64,000 nucleotides of DNA from Lacinutrix algicola (GTDB lineage: Bacteria; Bacteroidota; Bacteroidia; Flavobacteriales; Flavobacteriaceae), in contig NZ_LIQH01000032.1 of the NCBI RefSeq assembly GCF_001418085.1, positions 62,001 to 126,000 of the forward strand, in the 5' to 3' direction. Positions 55,782 through 64,000 of the stretch are shown here, in pieces; position 1 is the stretch's first letter, and every line of letters begins with the position of its first letter. The position numbers and the translations under genes are program-made. A model generated the notes under the pieces. It did no database searches. It saw only the letters and a list, made by a program, of their open reading frames with translations, and had not been told where the DNA came from.

Positions 55782-58700
55782 CTATGCTTTCGTGTTTCTC
55801 ACTTTAGTATGATACTGAACATTAGGTTTAGTACCAACACTTTCTAATAAGTGATACATACGATCGTCTTCTAAAAGTTTTGCAACTTTACTATCTTTAT
55901 CGTTAATATCTCCAAATACCATCGCTCCACTGCTACAAGCAGATGAACAAGCTGTTTGGAATTCACCATCCTTAATAACACGACCATCGCGTTTAGCATC
56001 AAGAATTGTTTTCTGTGTTTTTTGAATACACATAGAACATTTTTCCATGACACCACGAGAACGTACTGTTACGTCTGGGTTAATTACCATTCTTCCTAAA
56101 TCGTCATTCATGAAGTAATCGAACTCATCGTTTCCATTATAAAGGAACCAGTTAAAACGACGTACTTTATATGGACAGTTGTTAGCACAATATCTTGTAC
56201 CTACACAACGGTTATAAGCCATATGGTTTTGACCTTGACGACCATGTGATGTTGCAGCTACTGGACAAACAGTCTCACAAGGAGCATGATTACAGTGTTG
56301 ACACATTACAGGTTGGAAAGCTACTTGTGGGTTATCTGCAGGATGTTCTAATTCTCCAAAACCTCCTAAAGAACCATTGTCTCCAAATAAACCATCGAAG
56401 CCTTCTTTTTTAGCATCATCAGCTTCAAAAGAATCTTCAGATGAATAATATCTATCAATACGTAACCAGTGCATATCGCGACTTCTACGTATTTCTTCTT
56501 TACCTACAACAGGTACATTGTTTTCTGCATGACATGCTATTACACATGCTCCACAACCTGTACAAGCATTTAAATCTATAGATAAGTTAAAGTGATGTCC
56601 AATTGAACGGTCAAATTCATCCCATAAATCAACTTCTGGTGAAGTTACTTCAACTTCTTCGTGATTTAAAGATACCACAGGAACAGCATTCCAGTGCTTT
56701 TTATCTTTAGTATTAAAGATCTCTAAGGTTGTTTCTTTAATAATGTCACCACGACCCATTAAAGTGTTTTGTAATTGTACACAAGCAAACTCGTGCATAC
56801 CAGCAGACTTTGTAACAGTTACGTTTTGTATTGTATTAAAACCTTGGTATAATGTATAAGCATTAACTCCAGTTTGCATTTCTTCTTTTAAACCTGCTAC
56901 TTTACCATATCCAAATGCTAAACCAACAGAACCTTTAGCTTGACCTGGCTGAATAATTACAGGAACAGTTAATTTATTACCATTAACATTAACATCTGCA
57001 TAACTACCATTTAAAGCACCTGTTGCTTCATGTTCGTTAACTAATTCTAACGCTTTAGCATCTGCTGCAGAAACTGTTAAATAGTTATCCCATGTTGTTC
57101 TTGTAATTGGATCTGGAAATTCTTGTAACCAAGGATTATTCGCTTGTTGTCCATCACCCATTCCTACTTTAGTGTATAAAGTAAGTTCCATTCCATTTGA
57201 AGTTACACTAGAAACTAAAGCTCTTGCTGCATTTCCAGATGGAGTTTCAACATTTTCTTCTGAAGTTTCAGTTGTATCTTCAACTAAATCTCCTGAGAAT
57301 TTAGAGATATAAGATCCATCATGTAACGCTTGGTTGAATGATGCACCGCCTAATATTTCAGTATTCCAAAGTGACTTAATATAATCGCTATACTTCTCAT
57401 CTCTACCATTCCAAAGTAATAGTGTGTCTTGAAATTGTTTCGTATCGAATAAAGGGCGAATAGTTGGTTGAATTAATCCAAAATGACCTTTCTTTAACTC
57501 TACATCTCCCCAACTTTCTAAGTAGTGAGGTGCAGCAGCAATATATTGCGAAGCTGAAGCTGTCTCATCTGCTTTCATTGAAAAAGCAACAGATAATTCA
57601 GTGTTTTTTAATCCTTCAGCAAAATCTGAAGCATTAGGTAATGTATATAGTGGATTTACACCACTCATAATAACAGCTCCAACTTTACCTGCTTTCATAT
57701 CAGCAACTAAAGACATAACTGCCTTATCATTTCCTTGTCTAGTTTTAATAGGTTTTTTAGGATTAAAAGCTTTACTATTAAGCTTTTCATTAATCTCTAA
57801 AACTACAGTTTGTGCATTTACATCTTGAAGACCTGTTACTACAACACCTGTACTTCCAGCTTTTCTAAGCTCTGAAGCAGCATCTTGTACAGCTTTCTCT
57901 ATATTTGCAGGTAAGCTTCCTGAAAAAGCACCGCCTACTAATAAACTATGTAATTTTGCTAAAGCTAATTTTTGCTGACTTGGTGTTAAAGGCACACGTT
58001 TATCGGCATTTGCTCCTGCTAATGACATATTAGATTCAAACTGAATATGACGAGACATTTTTCCATTTGTTGGAACACGTCCTTGAGAGTATCCAGTATC
58101 AAATCCTCCACCTTGCCAATCTCCTAAGAAATCAGCACCAAATGCAACTATTGTTGCAGCTAGTGAAAAATTATAATCGGCTAAGCCTCTTTCGTTATAT
58201 TTTGCTTGAAATGCATCTAATGCAGAAGACTCTGAAACAGCGTCATATACTACATGATTTACATTTCCGTATTTCTCTTTAAACTCTGCAATTAATTTAG
58301 ACGTGGTTGGACTAGCATATGTTTGTGTTAATAACACAATTTGCTTTCCACTGTCTTTTAATGTGTTTAATTTCTGAGTAGTTTCTGAAGTAAAAGCGGA
58401 CCAAGAAATAGCATCTTCGCCTTTCATTGGACTTTGTACTCTTAAACTATCATATAATCCTAAAACTGATGCATTAACTCTTGCATTTGCTCCAGCGTCT
58501 GTAGCACCAAGGTTATTATTCTCAATTTTTATTGGACGACCTTCGCGAGTTTTTACTAAAACACTTGCAAAATCAAAACCATCAGCAATAGTTGTAGCAT
58601 AATAGTTTGCAACACCAGGAATAATAGAATCCGGTTGTACTACGTAAGGTATTGATTTAATTACTGGTCCTTCACAAGCAGCTAAAGATGCAGCAGCTGT

Positions 58701-58883
58701 ACTAAAACCTACGTACTTTAAGAAATCGCGACGTGTTGTAGAAGAAGACTCTAATGTTTCCTTGTCTCCAAGAAACTCATCAGTAGGTATTTCGTTTACA
58801 AACTCGTTTTGTTTTAGCGTCTCAACAATAGAGCTATCTTTTAGCTCCTCAACACTTTTCCAGTATTTCTTGTTTGATGACAT
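55782..58883 (-). CDS. actB: Alternative Complex III iron-sulfur/molybdopterin-like subunit ActB
   Basis: Protein of 1033 residues, a fusion of a molybdopterin-oxidoreductase-like part (about 90-740) and an NrfC-like ferredoxin part (about 765-1010). The N-terminus has a Tat-like motif (TTRRDFLKYVG, about 51-61) and a lipobox (LAACEG) but is preceded by about 50 residues, as in the TAT-variant-translocated family. Cysteine groups are CTGCGACVIACHAE, CQHCNHAPCETVCPVA, CVGTRYCANNCPYKVRR and CSMCIQK...ACSSACSSG. In characterised ACIII the large domain carries no molybdopterin; here too the sequence cannot show one. It follows actA by about 88 bases. Confidence 0.96.
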   Translation of the reverse strand: MSSNKKYWKSVEELKDSSIVETLKQNEFVNEIPTDEFLGDKETLESSSTTRRDFLKYVGFSTAAASLAACEGPVIKSIPYVVQPDSIIPGVANYYATTIADGFDFASVLVKTREGRPIKIENNNLGATDAGANARVNASVLGLYDSLRVQSPMKGEDAISWSAFTSETTQKLNTLKDSGKQIVLLTQTYASPTTSKLIAEFKEKYGNVNHVVYDAVSESSALDAFQAKYNERGLADYNFSLAATIVAFGADFLGDWQGGGFDTGYSQGRVPTNGKMSRHIQFESNMSLAGANADKRVPLTPSQQKLALAKLHSLLVGGAFSGSLPANIEKAVQDAASELRKAGSTGVVVTGLQDVNAQTVVLEINEKLNSKAFNPKKPIKTRQGNDKAVMSLVADMKAGKVGAVIMSGVNPLYTLPNASDFAEGLKNTELSVAFSMKADETASASQYIAAAPHYLESWGDVELKKGHFGLIQPTIRPLFDTKQFQDTLLLWNGRDEKYSDYIKSLWNTEILGGASFNQALHDGSYISKFSGDLVEDTTETSEENVETPSGNAARALVSSVTSNGMELTLYTKVGMGDGQQANNPWLQEFPDPITRTTWDNYLTVSAADAKALELVNEHEATGALNGSYADVNVNGNKLTVPVIIQPGQAKGSVGLAFGYGKVAGLKEEMQTGVNAYTLYQGFNTIQNVTVTKSAGMHEFACVQLQNTLMGRGDIIKETTLEIFNTKDKKHWNAVPVVSLNHEEVEVTSPEVDLWDEFDRSIGHHFNLSIDLNACTGCGACVIACHAENNVPVVGKEEIRRSRDMHWLRIDRYYSSEDSFEADDAKKEGFDGLFGDNGSLGGFGELEHPADNPQVAFQPVMCQHCNHAPCETVCPVAATSHGRQGQNHMAYNRCVGTRYCANNCPYKVRRFNWFLYNGNDEFDYFMNDDLGRMVINPDVTVRSRGVMEKCSMCIQKTQKTILDAKRDGRVIKDGEFQTACSSACSSGAMVFGDINDKDSKVAKLLEDDRMYHLLESVGTKPNVQYHTKVRNTKA

Positions 58884-58971
58884 ATTATATAATTGAATTA
58901 CTTCTTAATTTATTATTTAAAATTTCTCTATTCGAGACATCCACTTTAATGGAAGTACTAAAAACTTACTT

Positions 58972-60312
58972 TTAGTAATGACACTTACCACATTCAGTTC
59001 CACCCATCTGTGCAGCAGTTAGCTCTTCTACACCATATTTTTTAGATAGTTGATCGTGAATTTTAGTATAGTACTCGTTATCCTTTACATTAACGTTTGT
59101 CTCTCTGTGACAGTTAATACACCAACCCATTGTTAATGGAGCATATTGATACATAACTTCCATTTCTTCTACAGGACCGTGACATGTTTGGCACTCTACT
59201 CCTGCAACAGACACGTGTTGTGAATGATTAAAGTATGCGAAATCAGGTAAGTTATGAATTCTTGTCCATTTAACTGGGCTTGTTTCACCTGTGTAATTTT
59301 GTTCTGCATCATCCCAACCAACAGCCTTGTATAGTTTTTTGATTTCAGAATTATAATCAACACCATATTCAGACATACCTTCTGACTGAGTTTCTGGAGC
59401 AACTTCTGCTATTGTTTTATGACAATTCATACAAACATTTAAAGAAGGTATACCAGATGTTTTACTAACTCTAGCTGAAGAGTGACAGTATTTACAATCA
59501 ATCTCGTTATCTCCTGCATGAATTCTATGCGAATAATGAATCTCTTGAACTGGCTCGTATCCTTGATTAACACCAACTTGCATAAAGTAACCATATACAA
59601 AATACCCTGAAGCTAATAAAAACAAAATAGCAGTAACTAATACTAGAAATTGATTTTCAACAAACGCTTTCCAGATAGGAGTGTTTTTTTGCTTATCAGC
59701 TAACTCAACACCTTTCTCATCAGCAAAGCGACGTAAAGTTTTATTCACTAAGAACAATGCTCCTGCTAATAAAGCAAATAACAATGCTAATGCTCCAAGA
59801 ATTAACCCATTTGAAGAAGTATCTCCAGAAGGATTAGCTGCTACAGCCTGACCAGGAGTCACTACCGGTGCTGGAGCTTCTGCTGAAGTGTATGCCAATA
59901 TATTATCTATATCCGCATCTGCTAACTGAGGAAAAGCAGTCATGGCAGTGCCATTATACTCCTTGTAAATCTTGTTTGCGTAAGCATCACCAGATTTCAC
60001 CATTCCGGCACTATTTTTAATCCATGTGTATATCCATGCTCTGTCAAGACCTTCGTCATCTGCTAAACGACTCTCAACATTACGCAATGCTGGACCTGTC
60101 ATTTTTTTGTCTAATTTGTGACATGATGCACAATTTGCATTAAACAATGCTTTACCTGCTGCAACATCTCCTTCTTGAGCAGAAAGAGTAGTAGAGAACG
60201 CTATTAAAAAAATTAAGCAAAAATGAAAAACATTAAGACCTAATCTGCGGTGAATCACCTGTTTCATATTGTTGATTGAATTTACTTCTAAACTTTGGTA
60301 CGATTTTTTCAT
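58972..60312 (-). CDS. actA: Alternative Complex III multiheme cytochrome c subunit ActA, six CxxCH
   Basis: Protein of 446 residues with six heme-binding motifs. A single-heme cytochrome domain comes first (CASCH at 61-65, distal Met near 124), then two membrane helices (about 168-190 and 221-243), then a pentaheme part: CKYCH (273), CMNCH (294), CQTCH (374), CINCH (398) and CGKCH (441) at the extreme C-terminus. The signal peptide ends TTLSAQ near 46. An alternative start at Met16 (60267, MKQVIHRRLG) would give a more usual signal peptide; I kept the first ATG. It opens the actA-ctaD operon. Confidence 0.95.
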   Translation of the reverse strand: MKKSYQSLEVNSINNMKQVIHRRLGLNVFHFCLIFLIAFSTTLSAQEGDVAAGKALFNANCASCHKLDKKMTGPALRNVESRLADDEGLDRAWIYTWIKNSAGMVKSGDAYANKIYKEYNGTAMTAFPQLADADIDNILAYTSAEAPAPVVTPGQAVAANPSGDTSSNGLILGALALLFALLAGALFLVNKTLRRFADEKGVELADKQKNTPIWKAFVENQFLVLVTAILFLLASGYFVYGYFMQVGVNQGYEPVQEIHYSHRIHAGDNEIDCKYCHSSARVSKTSGIPSLNVCMNCHKTIAEVAPETQSEGMSEYGVDYNSEIKKLYKAVGWDDAEQNYTGETSPVKWTRIHNLPDFAYFNHSQHVSVAGVECQTCHGPVEEMEVMYQYAPLTMGWCINCHRETNVNVKDNEYYTKIHDQLSKKYGVEELTAAQMGGTECGKCHY

Positions 60313-60346
60313 CTATGTATAAAAATACAGTTATAAAAAACTTAGG

Positions 60347-60354
60347 CAAAAGTA
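60347..60354 (-). promoter_or_regulatory. -7 box (TACTTTTG) for the ACIII-oxidase operon
   Basis: Minus-strand TACTTTTG, matching TAnnTTTG, lies 35 bases before the first actA ATG and would give a leader of about 30 bases. No TTG is seen at -33. It is the best candidate for the main promoter of the respiratory operon. Confidence 0.45.
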
Positions 60355-60452
60355 ATACTTAAAGTCCATTTTTTAAATCTTAAGGAAGTCTTAATTTATA
60401 ATTTAGAAAAATTCTAAATAAGAAAAAGACATTTTTTTTCGTTTATTACTTT

Positions 60453-60460
60453 TACATTTG
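60453..60460 (+). promoter_or_regulatory. -7 box (TACATTTG) before the SPOR-domain gene
   Basis: TACATTTG matches TAnnTTTG and lies 20 bases before the ATG at 60480. The region between actA and this gene is 167 bases and serves both directions. Confidence 0.45.
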
Positions 60461-60479
60461 CATTAAATAAATATTGATT

Positions 60480-60872
60480 ATGAACATTAAACCTCTAAAA
60501 ATCCTTTGTTTATCTCTAGGCTTAACACTTAGTAGTAGTTACGTTTTAGCTCAAGAAGGCACTGTTACGGTAAATCAAGACCCAGAGATTTCGGCTATAT
60601 TAAAGTTGAAAAAACAGATAAATAATGAAGATGAAGATAGCGATCGTTATAAAATTCAGATCTATTCTGGATCAAGACAACGTGCTGAAAGTATAGAAAA
60701 TAGTTTTGATAGCACTTTCAACTCTTGGTCTTCTAAACTAGAATACGAGACACCAAATTACAAGGTATGGGTTGGTAATTTTAGAACACGATTAGAAGCA
60801 GATAAAGCTTTATTAAAAGTAAAGAAAAACTTCCCAAGTGCATTTATCTTTAAACCAAAAAAGAAGAGCTAA
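60480..60872 (+). CDS. Secreted SPOR-domain protein
   Basis: Protein of 130 residues with a signal peptide (1-22, ending SSYVLAQ) and a C-terminal SPOR domain (about 55-125: RYKIQIYSGSRQRAESI, YKVWVGNFRTRLEADKALLKVKKNFPSAFIF). SPOR domains bind peptidoglycan that lacks stem peptides, mostly at division sites. An in-frame TTG two codons earlier (60474) is rejected in favour of the ATG at 60480. It is one of only three plus-strand genes in the window and ends in its own terminator. Confidence 0.88.
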   Translation: MNIKPLKILCLSLGLTLSSSYVLAQEGTVTVNQDPEISAILKLKKQINNEDEDSDRYKIQIYSGSRQRAESIENSFDSTFNSWSSKLEYETPNYKVWVGNFRTRLEADKALLKVKKNFPSAFIFKPKKKS

Positions 60873-60900
60873 AACAGCACAAGAAGTTATTTAAAATAAG

Positions 60901-60934
60901 AAAACGTTATCAAATATTTGATAACGTTTTTTTT
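60901..60934 (+). terminator. Intrinsic terminator after the SPOR-domain gene
   Basis: A 15-base perfect palindrome (AAAACGTTATCAAAT / ATTTGATAACGTTTT) followed by a T run, 29 bases after the stop codon. Confidence 0.85.
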
Positions 60935-61054
60935 ATGTAATTACAAAAGGTACATATGGATTCAGTTAAGTAACTAAATTAAACAAGTAGTTCTTCATTA
61001 ACTATACTGAATTTATACATTAGTCACCTATAAAGTAATTAAGATAAGAACATA

Positions 61055-61088
61055 AAAAAACCGCTTTCAAATATTTGAAAGCGGTTTT
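61055..61088 (-). terminator. Intrinsic terminator after infB
   Basis: A 16-base perfect inverted repeat (AAAACCGCTTTCAAAT / ATTTGAAAGCGGTTTT), 58 bases past the infB stop, with a minus-strand T run. It faces the SPOR gene terminator; the two share the CAAATATTTG centre. The gap between them (about 120 bases) shows nothing else. Confidence 0.85.
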
Positions 61089-61145
61089 AGTTTTATTTAT
61101 TATCGAGTAATGATTAAACTCCATAGATACTTTTTAAGCATCTAT

Positions 61146-63971
61146 TTACTTAAGTTTTTTCTTAACCTCTACTTCATGGAACGCTTCAATTACATCGCCT
61201 TCTTTAATATCGTTGTAATTTTTAACCTGCATACCACAGTCGTATCCTTTACCAACTTCTTTAACATCATCTTTAAATCGCTTTAAAGAGGCTAATTCAC
61301 CTGTGTAAACTACAACTCCATCACGTACTAAACGTATTTGAGAGTTTCTATATATTTTACCATTCATTACCATACAACCAGCAATACTTCCAATTTTAGT
61401 AACCTTAAAGATTTCTCTAATTTCGGCTGTACCAGTAATCTCTTCTTTGAGCTCTGGAGATAACATACCTTCCATTGCATCTTTAAGATCGTTAATGGCA
61501 TCGTAGATAATTGAGTATGTTCTAATATCAACTTCTTCTCTATCTGCAATAACTCTTGCATTTCCAACAGGACGCACATTAAATCCGATAATAATGGCAT
61601 CAGAAGCTGTTGCTAATAATACATCACTTTCTGTAATGGCTCCAACTCCTTTATGTAAGATATTTACTTGAATTTCTTCAGTAGACAACTTCTGGAAAGA
61701 ATCTGTTAATGCTTCAACCGAACCATCTACATCTCCTTTAAGAATAATATTTAATTCCTTAAATGTACCTAATGCGATACGACGTCCAATTTCTGCTAAT
61801 GTTAATGTTTTAGTAGTACGAACATCTTGCTCACGTTGTAATTGCATACGTTTAGTAGCAATTTGTTTTGCTTCACGCTCATCTGCAAATACATTAAACT
61901 TATCACCAGCTTGAGGCGCTCCATCTAATCCTAATATTGATACTGGCGTAGAAGGTCCTGCAGATTGAACATCGTGTCCACGTTCATCTTGCATTGCTTT
62001 AATCTTACCACTATTTTTACCAGCTAATACATAATCACCTACTTTAAGTGTTCCTGCTTGTACTAATATTGTTGATACATAACCACGACCTTTGTCTAAG
62101 AATGCCTCTACAACTGTACCAACCGCAGGCTTATTAGGGTTTGCTTTAAGCTCTAATAATTCTGCTTCAAGTAATACTTTTTCTAATAATTCTTTAACAC
62201 CAGTTCCTATTTTTGCTGAAATATCATGAGATTGAATTTTACCTCCCCAATCTTCAACTAAAAGATTCATTTGTGCTAAACCTTCTTTAATCTTTTCAGG
62301 ATTAGCGTCTGGTTTATCTATTTTGTTAATAGCAAATACTATTGGCACTCCTGCTGCTTGAGCATGAGAAATTGCTTCTTTTGTTTGCGGCATGATATCA
62401 TCATCTGCTGCTGCAACAATAATTGCAATATCTGTTACTTGAGCTCCACGTGCACGCATGGCAGTAAAGGCCTCGTGACCTGGTGTATCTAAGAAAGCAA
62501 TCTTTTGACCATTTTCTAACTCTACTCCGTATGCTCCAATGTGCTGTGTTATCCCACCAGATTCTCCTGCAATTACGTTTTCTTGACGAATGTAATCTAG
62601 AAGTGATGTTTTACCGTGATCTACGTGTCCCATTACCGTAACAATAGGTGCACGTTCTATTAAATCTTCTGGTTTATCTTCTACTTCTACAATTGATTCC
62701 TCAATATCTGTAGTTACAAATTCTACTTTATATCCAAATTCTTCGGCTACAATAGTTAATGTTTCAGCATCTAAACGCTGATTCATTGTCACCATCATAC
62801 CTAAAGACATACATGCTGAAATAATTTGAGTGACTTGAACATCCATCATAGTAGCAACTTCACTTGAAGTAACAAACTCTGTTACTTTAAGGATTTTACT
62901 TTCAGCTGCTTCGATTTGCTCATCGATTTCAGTCTGCTCTCTATGCTTATCTCTTTTATCTCTTCTGTTTTTAGCTCCTCTACCTTTGTTAGATTTTCCT
63001 TGTAATTTCTCAAGTGTTTCTCTTACTTGTTTCTTTACATCTTCCTCACTAGGTTCTGCTTTTACAATAGGAGCACGACGTCCTTGTCCTGGTTTCCCTT
63101 TAAATCTATCGTTACCACCACGAGTATTACCACCTCTGTTGTTACCTCCAGTACTTGGTCTATTATCTCCTGGCTTAGAAATACGACGACGCTTTTTCTT
63201 GTTAGCATCATCACCTTTTTTAGCAACTTCTTTCTTTTTCTTAGGTTTATTAAATTGAGATAAATCAATTTTTTCACCTGCGATTTTAGGTCCAGAAAGT
63301 TTTTGATATTTTGTTTCAACAGTTTCCGGTGCGTTACTTTCTTCAGCAGGAGCAACTTCTTCTTTAGAAGGCACTTCCTTAACAGGAGTTACTTTCTTAA
63401 CAGAAATTTCTTTCTCTACTTTTTTAGAATCCGCTTTAGGAGTTTCTACTTTTGGAGTTTCAACTTCTTTAGGTGTAGATTCTTTTTTTACTTCAGTTTT
63501 AACTGGAGCTTTAATCTCTACCTTCTCCTCCTTTTTAGGAGTTTCAGTTTTAACTTCTTTGATTTCTTTTTCTGCTGCTTTTGGCGCTTTCTTTTTTGGA
63601 TCTAAGTCTATTTTACCAACTTTTTTAGGTCCAGCAAGAATTTTAGCTGCTTTAACAACTTCTTCTGCTTTGGCTTTGGCTATAGCTGCTTTTGCATCCT
63701 CCTCTTTTCGCTTAGCTTCTAATTCTTGCTCACGTTTAATACGTAAATCTTCCTTTTCTTTAAGCTTAGCTTCACTAACAGCTTGAGACTTCATCTTCTT
63801 ACCTGCATCAGTTTCGAACTCATCTGAAAGAATCTTATAAGTTGTTTCAGAAATTTTCGTAGTCGGACGCTTCTCTACCTCGACACCTTTGGAATCTAAA
63901 AATTCCACAGCACGATCCAGAGAGATGTTAAGCTCACGTAGTACTTTGTTTAATCTAATCGTTTCAGCCAT
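61146..63971 (-). CDS. infB: Translation initiation factor IF-2
   Basis: Protein of 941 residues that positions initiator tRNA on the small ribosomal subunit in a GTP-dependent way. An N-terminal IF2_N domain ([23 protein letters not shown]) is followed by a long Lys/Glu/Pro-rich linker (about 60-345) and a second N-domain copy (about 365-415). The G domain has [27 protein letters not shown] and [11 protein letters not shown]; the domain order continues normally to [13 protein letters not shown] purine-rich AAGGTAAAGG lies just before the ATG, an unusually clear ribosome binding site for this phylum. The neighbours expected upstream (nusA, rimP) would be beyond the right edge. Confidence 0.97.
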   Translation of the reverse strand: MAETIRLNKVLRELNISLDRAVEFLDSKGVEVEKRPTTKISETTYKILSDEFETDAGKKMKSQAVSEAKLKEKEDLRIKREQELEAKRKEEDAKAAIAKAKAEEVVKAAKILAGPKKVGKIDLDPKKKAPKAAEKEIKEVKTETPKKEEKVEIKAPVKTEVKKESTPKEVETPKVETPKADSKKVEKEISVKKVTPVKEVPSKEEVAPAEESNAPETVETKYQKLSGPKIAGEKIDLSQFNKPKKKKEVAKKGDDANKKKRRRISKPGDNRPSTGGNNRGGNTRGGNDRFKGKPGQGRRAPIVKAEPSEEDVKKQVRETLEKLQGKSNKGRGAKNRRDKRDKHREQTEIDEQIEAAESKILKVTEFVTSSEVATMMDVQVTQIISACMSLGMMVTMNQRLDAETLTIVAEEFGYKVEFVTTDIEESIVEVEDKPEDLIERAPIVTVMGHVDHGKTSLLDYIRQENVIAGESGGITQHIGAYGVELENGQKIAFLDTPGHEAFTAMRARGAQVTDIAIIVAAADDDIMPQTKEAISHAQAAGVPIVFAINKIDKPDANPEKIKEGLAQMNLLVEDWGGKIQSHDISAKIGTGVKELLEKVLLEAELLELKANPNKPAVGTVVEAFLDKGRGYVSTILVQAGTLKVGDYVLAGKNSGKIKAMQDERGHDVQSAGPSTPVSILGLDGAPQAGDKFNVFADEREAKQIATKRMQLQREQDVRTTKTLTLAEIGRRIALGTFKELNIILKGDVDGSVEALTDSFQKLSTEEIQVNILHKGVGAITESDVLLATASDAIIIGFNVRPVGNARVIADREEVDIRTYSIIYDAINDLKDAMEGMLSPELKEEITGTAEIREIFKVTKIGSIAGCMVMNGKIYRNSQIRLVRDGVVVYTGELASLKRFKDDVKEVGKGYDCGMQVKNYNDIKEGDVIEAFHEVEVKKKLK

Positions 63972-64000
63972 AAATTGCCTTTACCTTAATTTTACTCAAA

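Noticed and set aside
63303-63605. Phe-rich plus-strand frames opposite the infB linker
   Set aside because: Phe codons are the antisense of Lys/Glu codons in the low-complexity linker.

Overview
The window is AT-rich, densely coded chromosomal DNA from a gliding or T9SS-bearing member of the Flavobacteriaceae (Bacteroidota). The evidence is: four giant secreted proteins, at least three with complete and one with partial type IX secretion (T9SS) type B C-terminal domains; the outer-membrane T9SS translocon SprA; a RemB-like barrel protein; a complete Alternative Complex III (ActABCDEF) next to an aa3-type cytochrome oxidase; and promoter-like TAnnTTTG boxes typical of Bacteroidota. I cannot name the genus. 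I see 41 protein genes, 38 of them on the minus strand. No tRNA, rRNA, CRISPR array, IS element or prophage is visible, and no gene-free gap exceeds about 280 bases.

Layout. (1) 1-16.5 kb: four tandem minus-strand genes for repeat-rich, secreted T9SS type B cargo; the last runs off the left edge. (2) 16.8-18.8 kb: a DUF1304 membrane protein, a small MscS-type mechanosensitive channel and tsaB (tRNA t6A synthesis). (3) 18.9-24.6 kb: a MacAB/TolC-like export operon with one ATPase, two different permeases, a periplasmic adaptor and an outer-membrane factor. (4) 24.8-30.3 kb: oxidase assembly genes and small subunits (74-residue protein, DUF420, SCO, an unknown protein, subunit IV, two subunit III proteins, heme O synthase). 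(5) 30.4-34.3 kb: a RemB-like outer-membrane protein and two tandem TonB-type proteins. (6) 34.3-45.5 kb: maeB-ruvA-sprA-gcvH-vanZ. (7) 45.7-48.7 kb: a lipoprotein, queG and ruvB. (8) 48.9-60.3 kb: one long operon actA-actB-actC-actD-actE-actF-coxII-coxI, closed by a strong hairpin terminator. (9) 60.5-64 kb: a SPOR-domain protein and infB.

How the parts work together: Alternative Complex III oxidises menaquinol and passes electrons through its c-type hemes to the aa3 oxidase; the 24.8-30.3 kb cluster supplies the remaining oxidase subunits, copper delivery and heme. The resulting proton-motive force is what powers TonB systems, T9SS secretion and gliding, whose components (SprA, RemB-like, TonB, cargo) lie in the same window. 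This functional link is inference; the gene families are established.

I found no clear evidence of a wholly new system. The most interesting features are the modular CD-DG-FDLT repeats in the giant cargo proteins (with a calcium-loop-like insert in one module), the TonB-C-like domain at the front of the RemB-like barrel, the histidine-rich segment in ActF, an enlarged oxidase subunit III, and an unrecognised 238-residue protein beside SCO.
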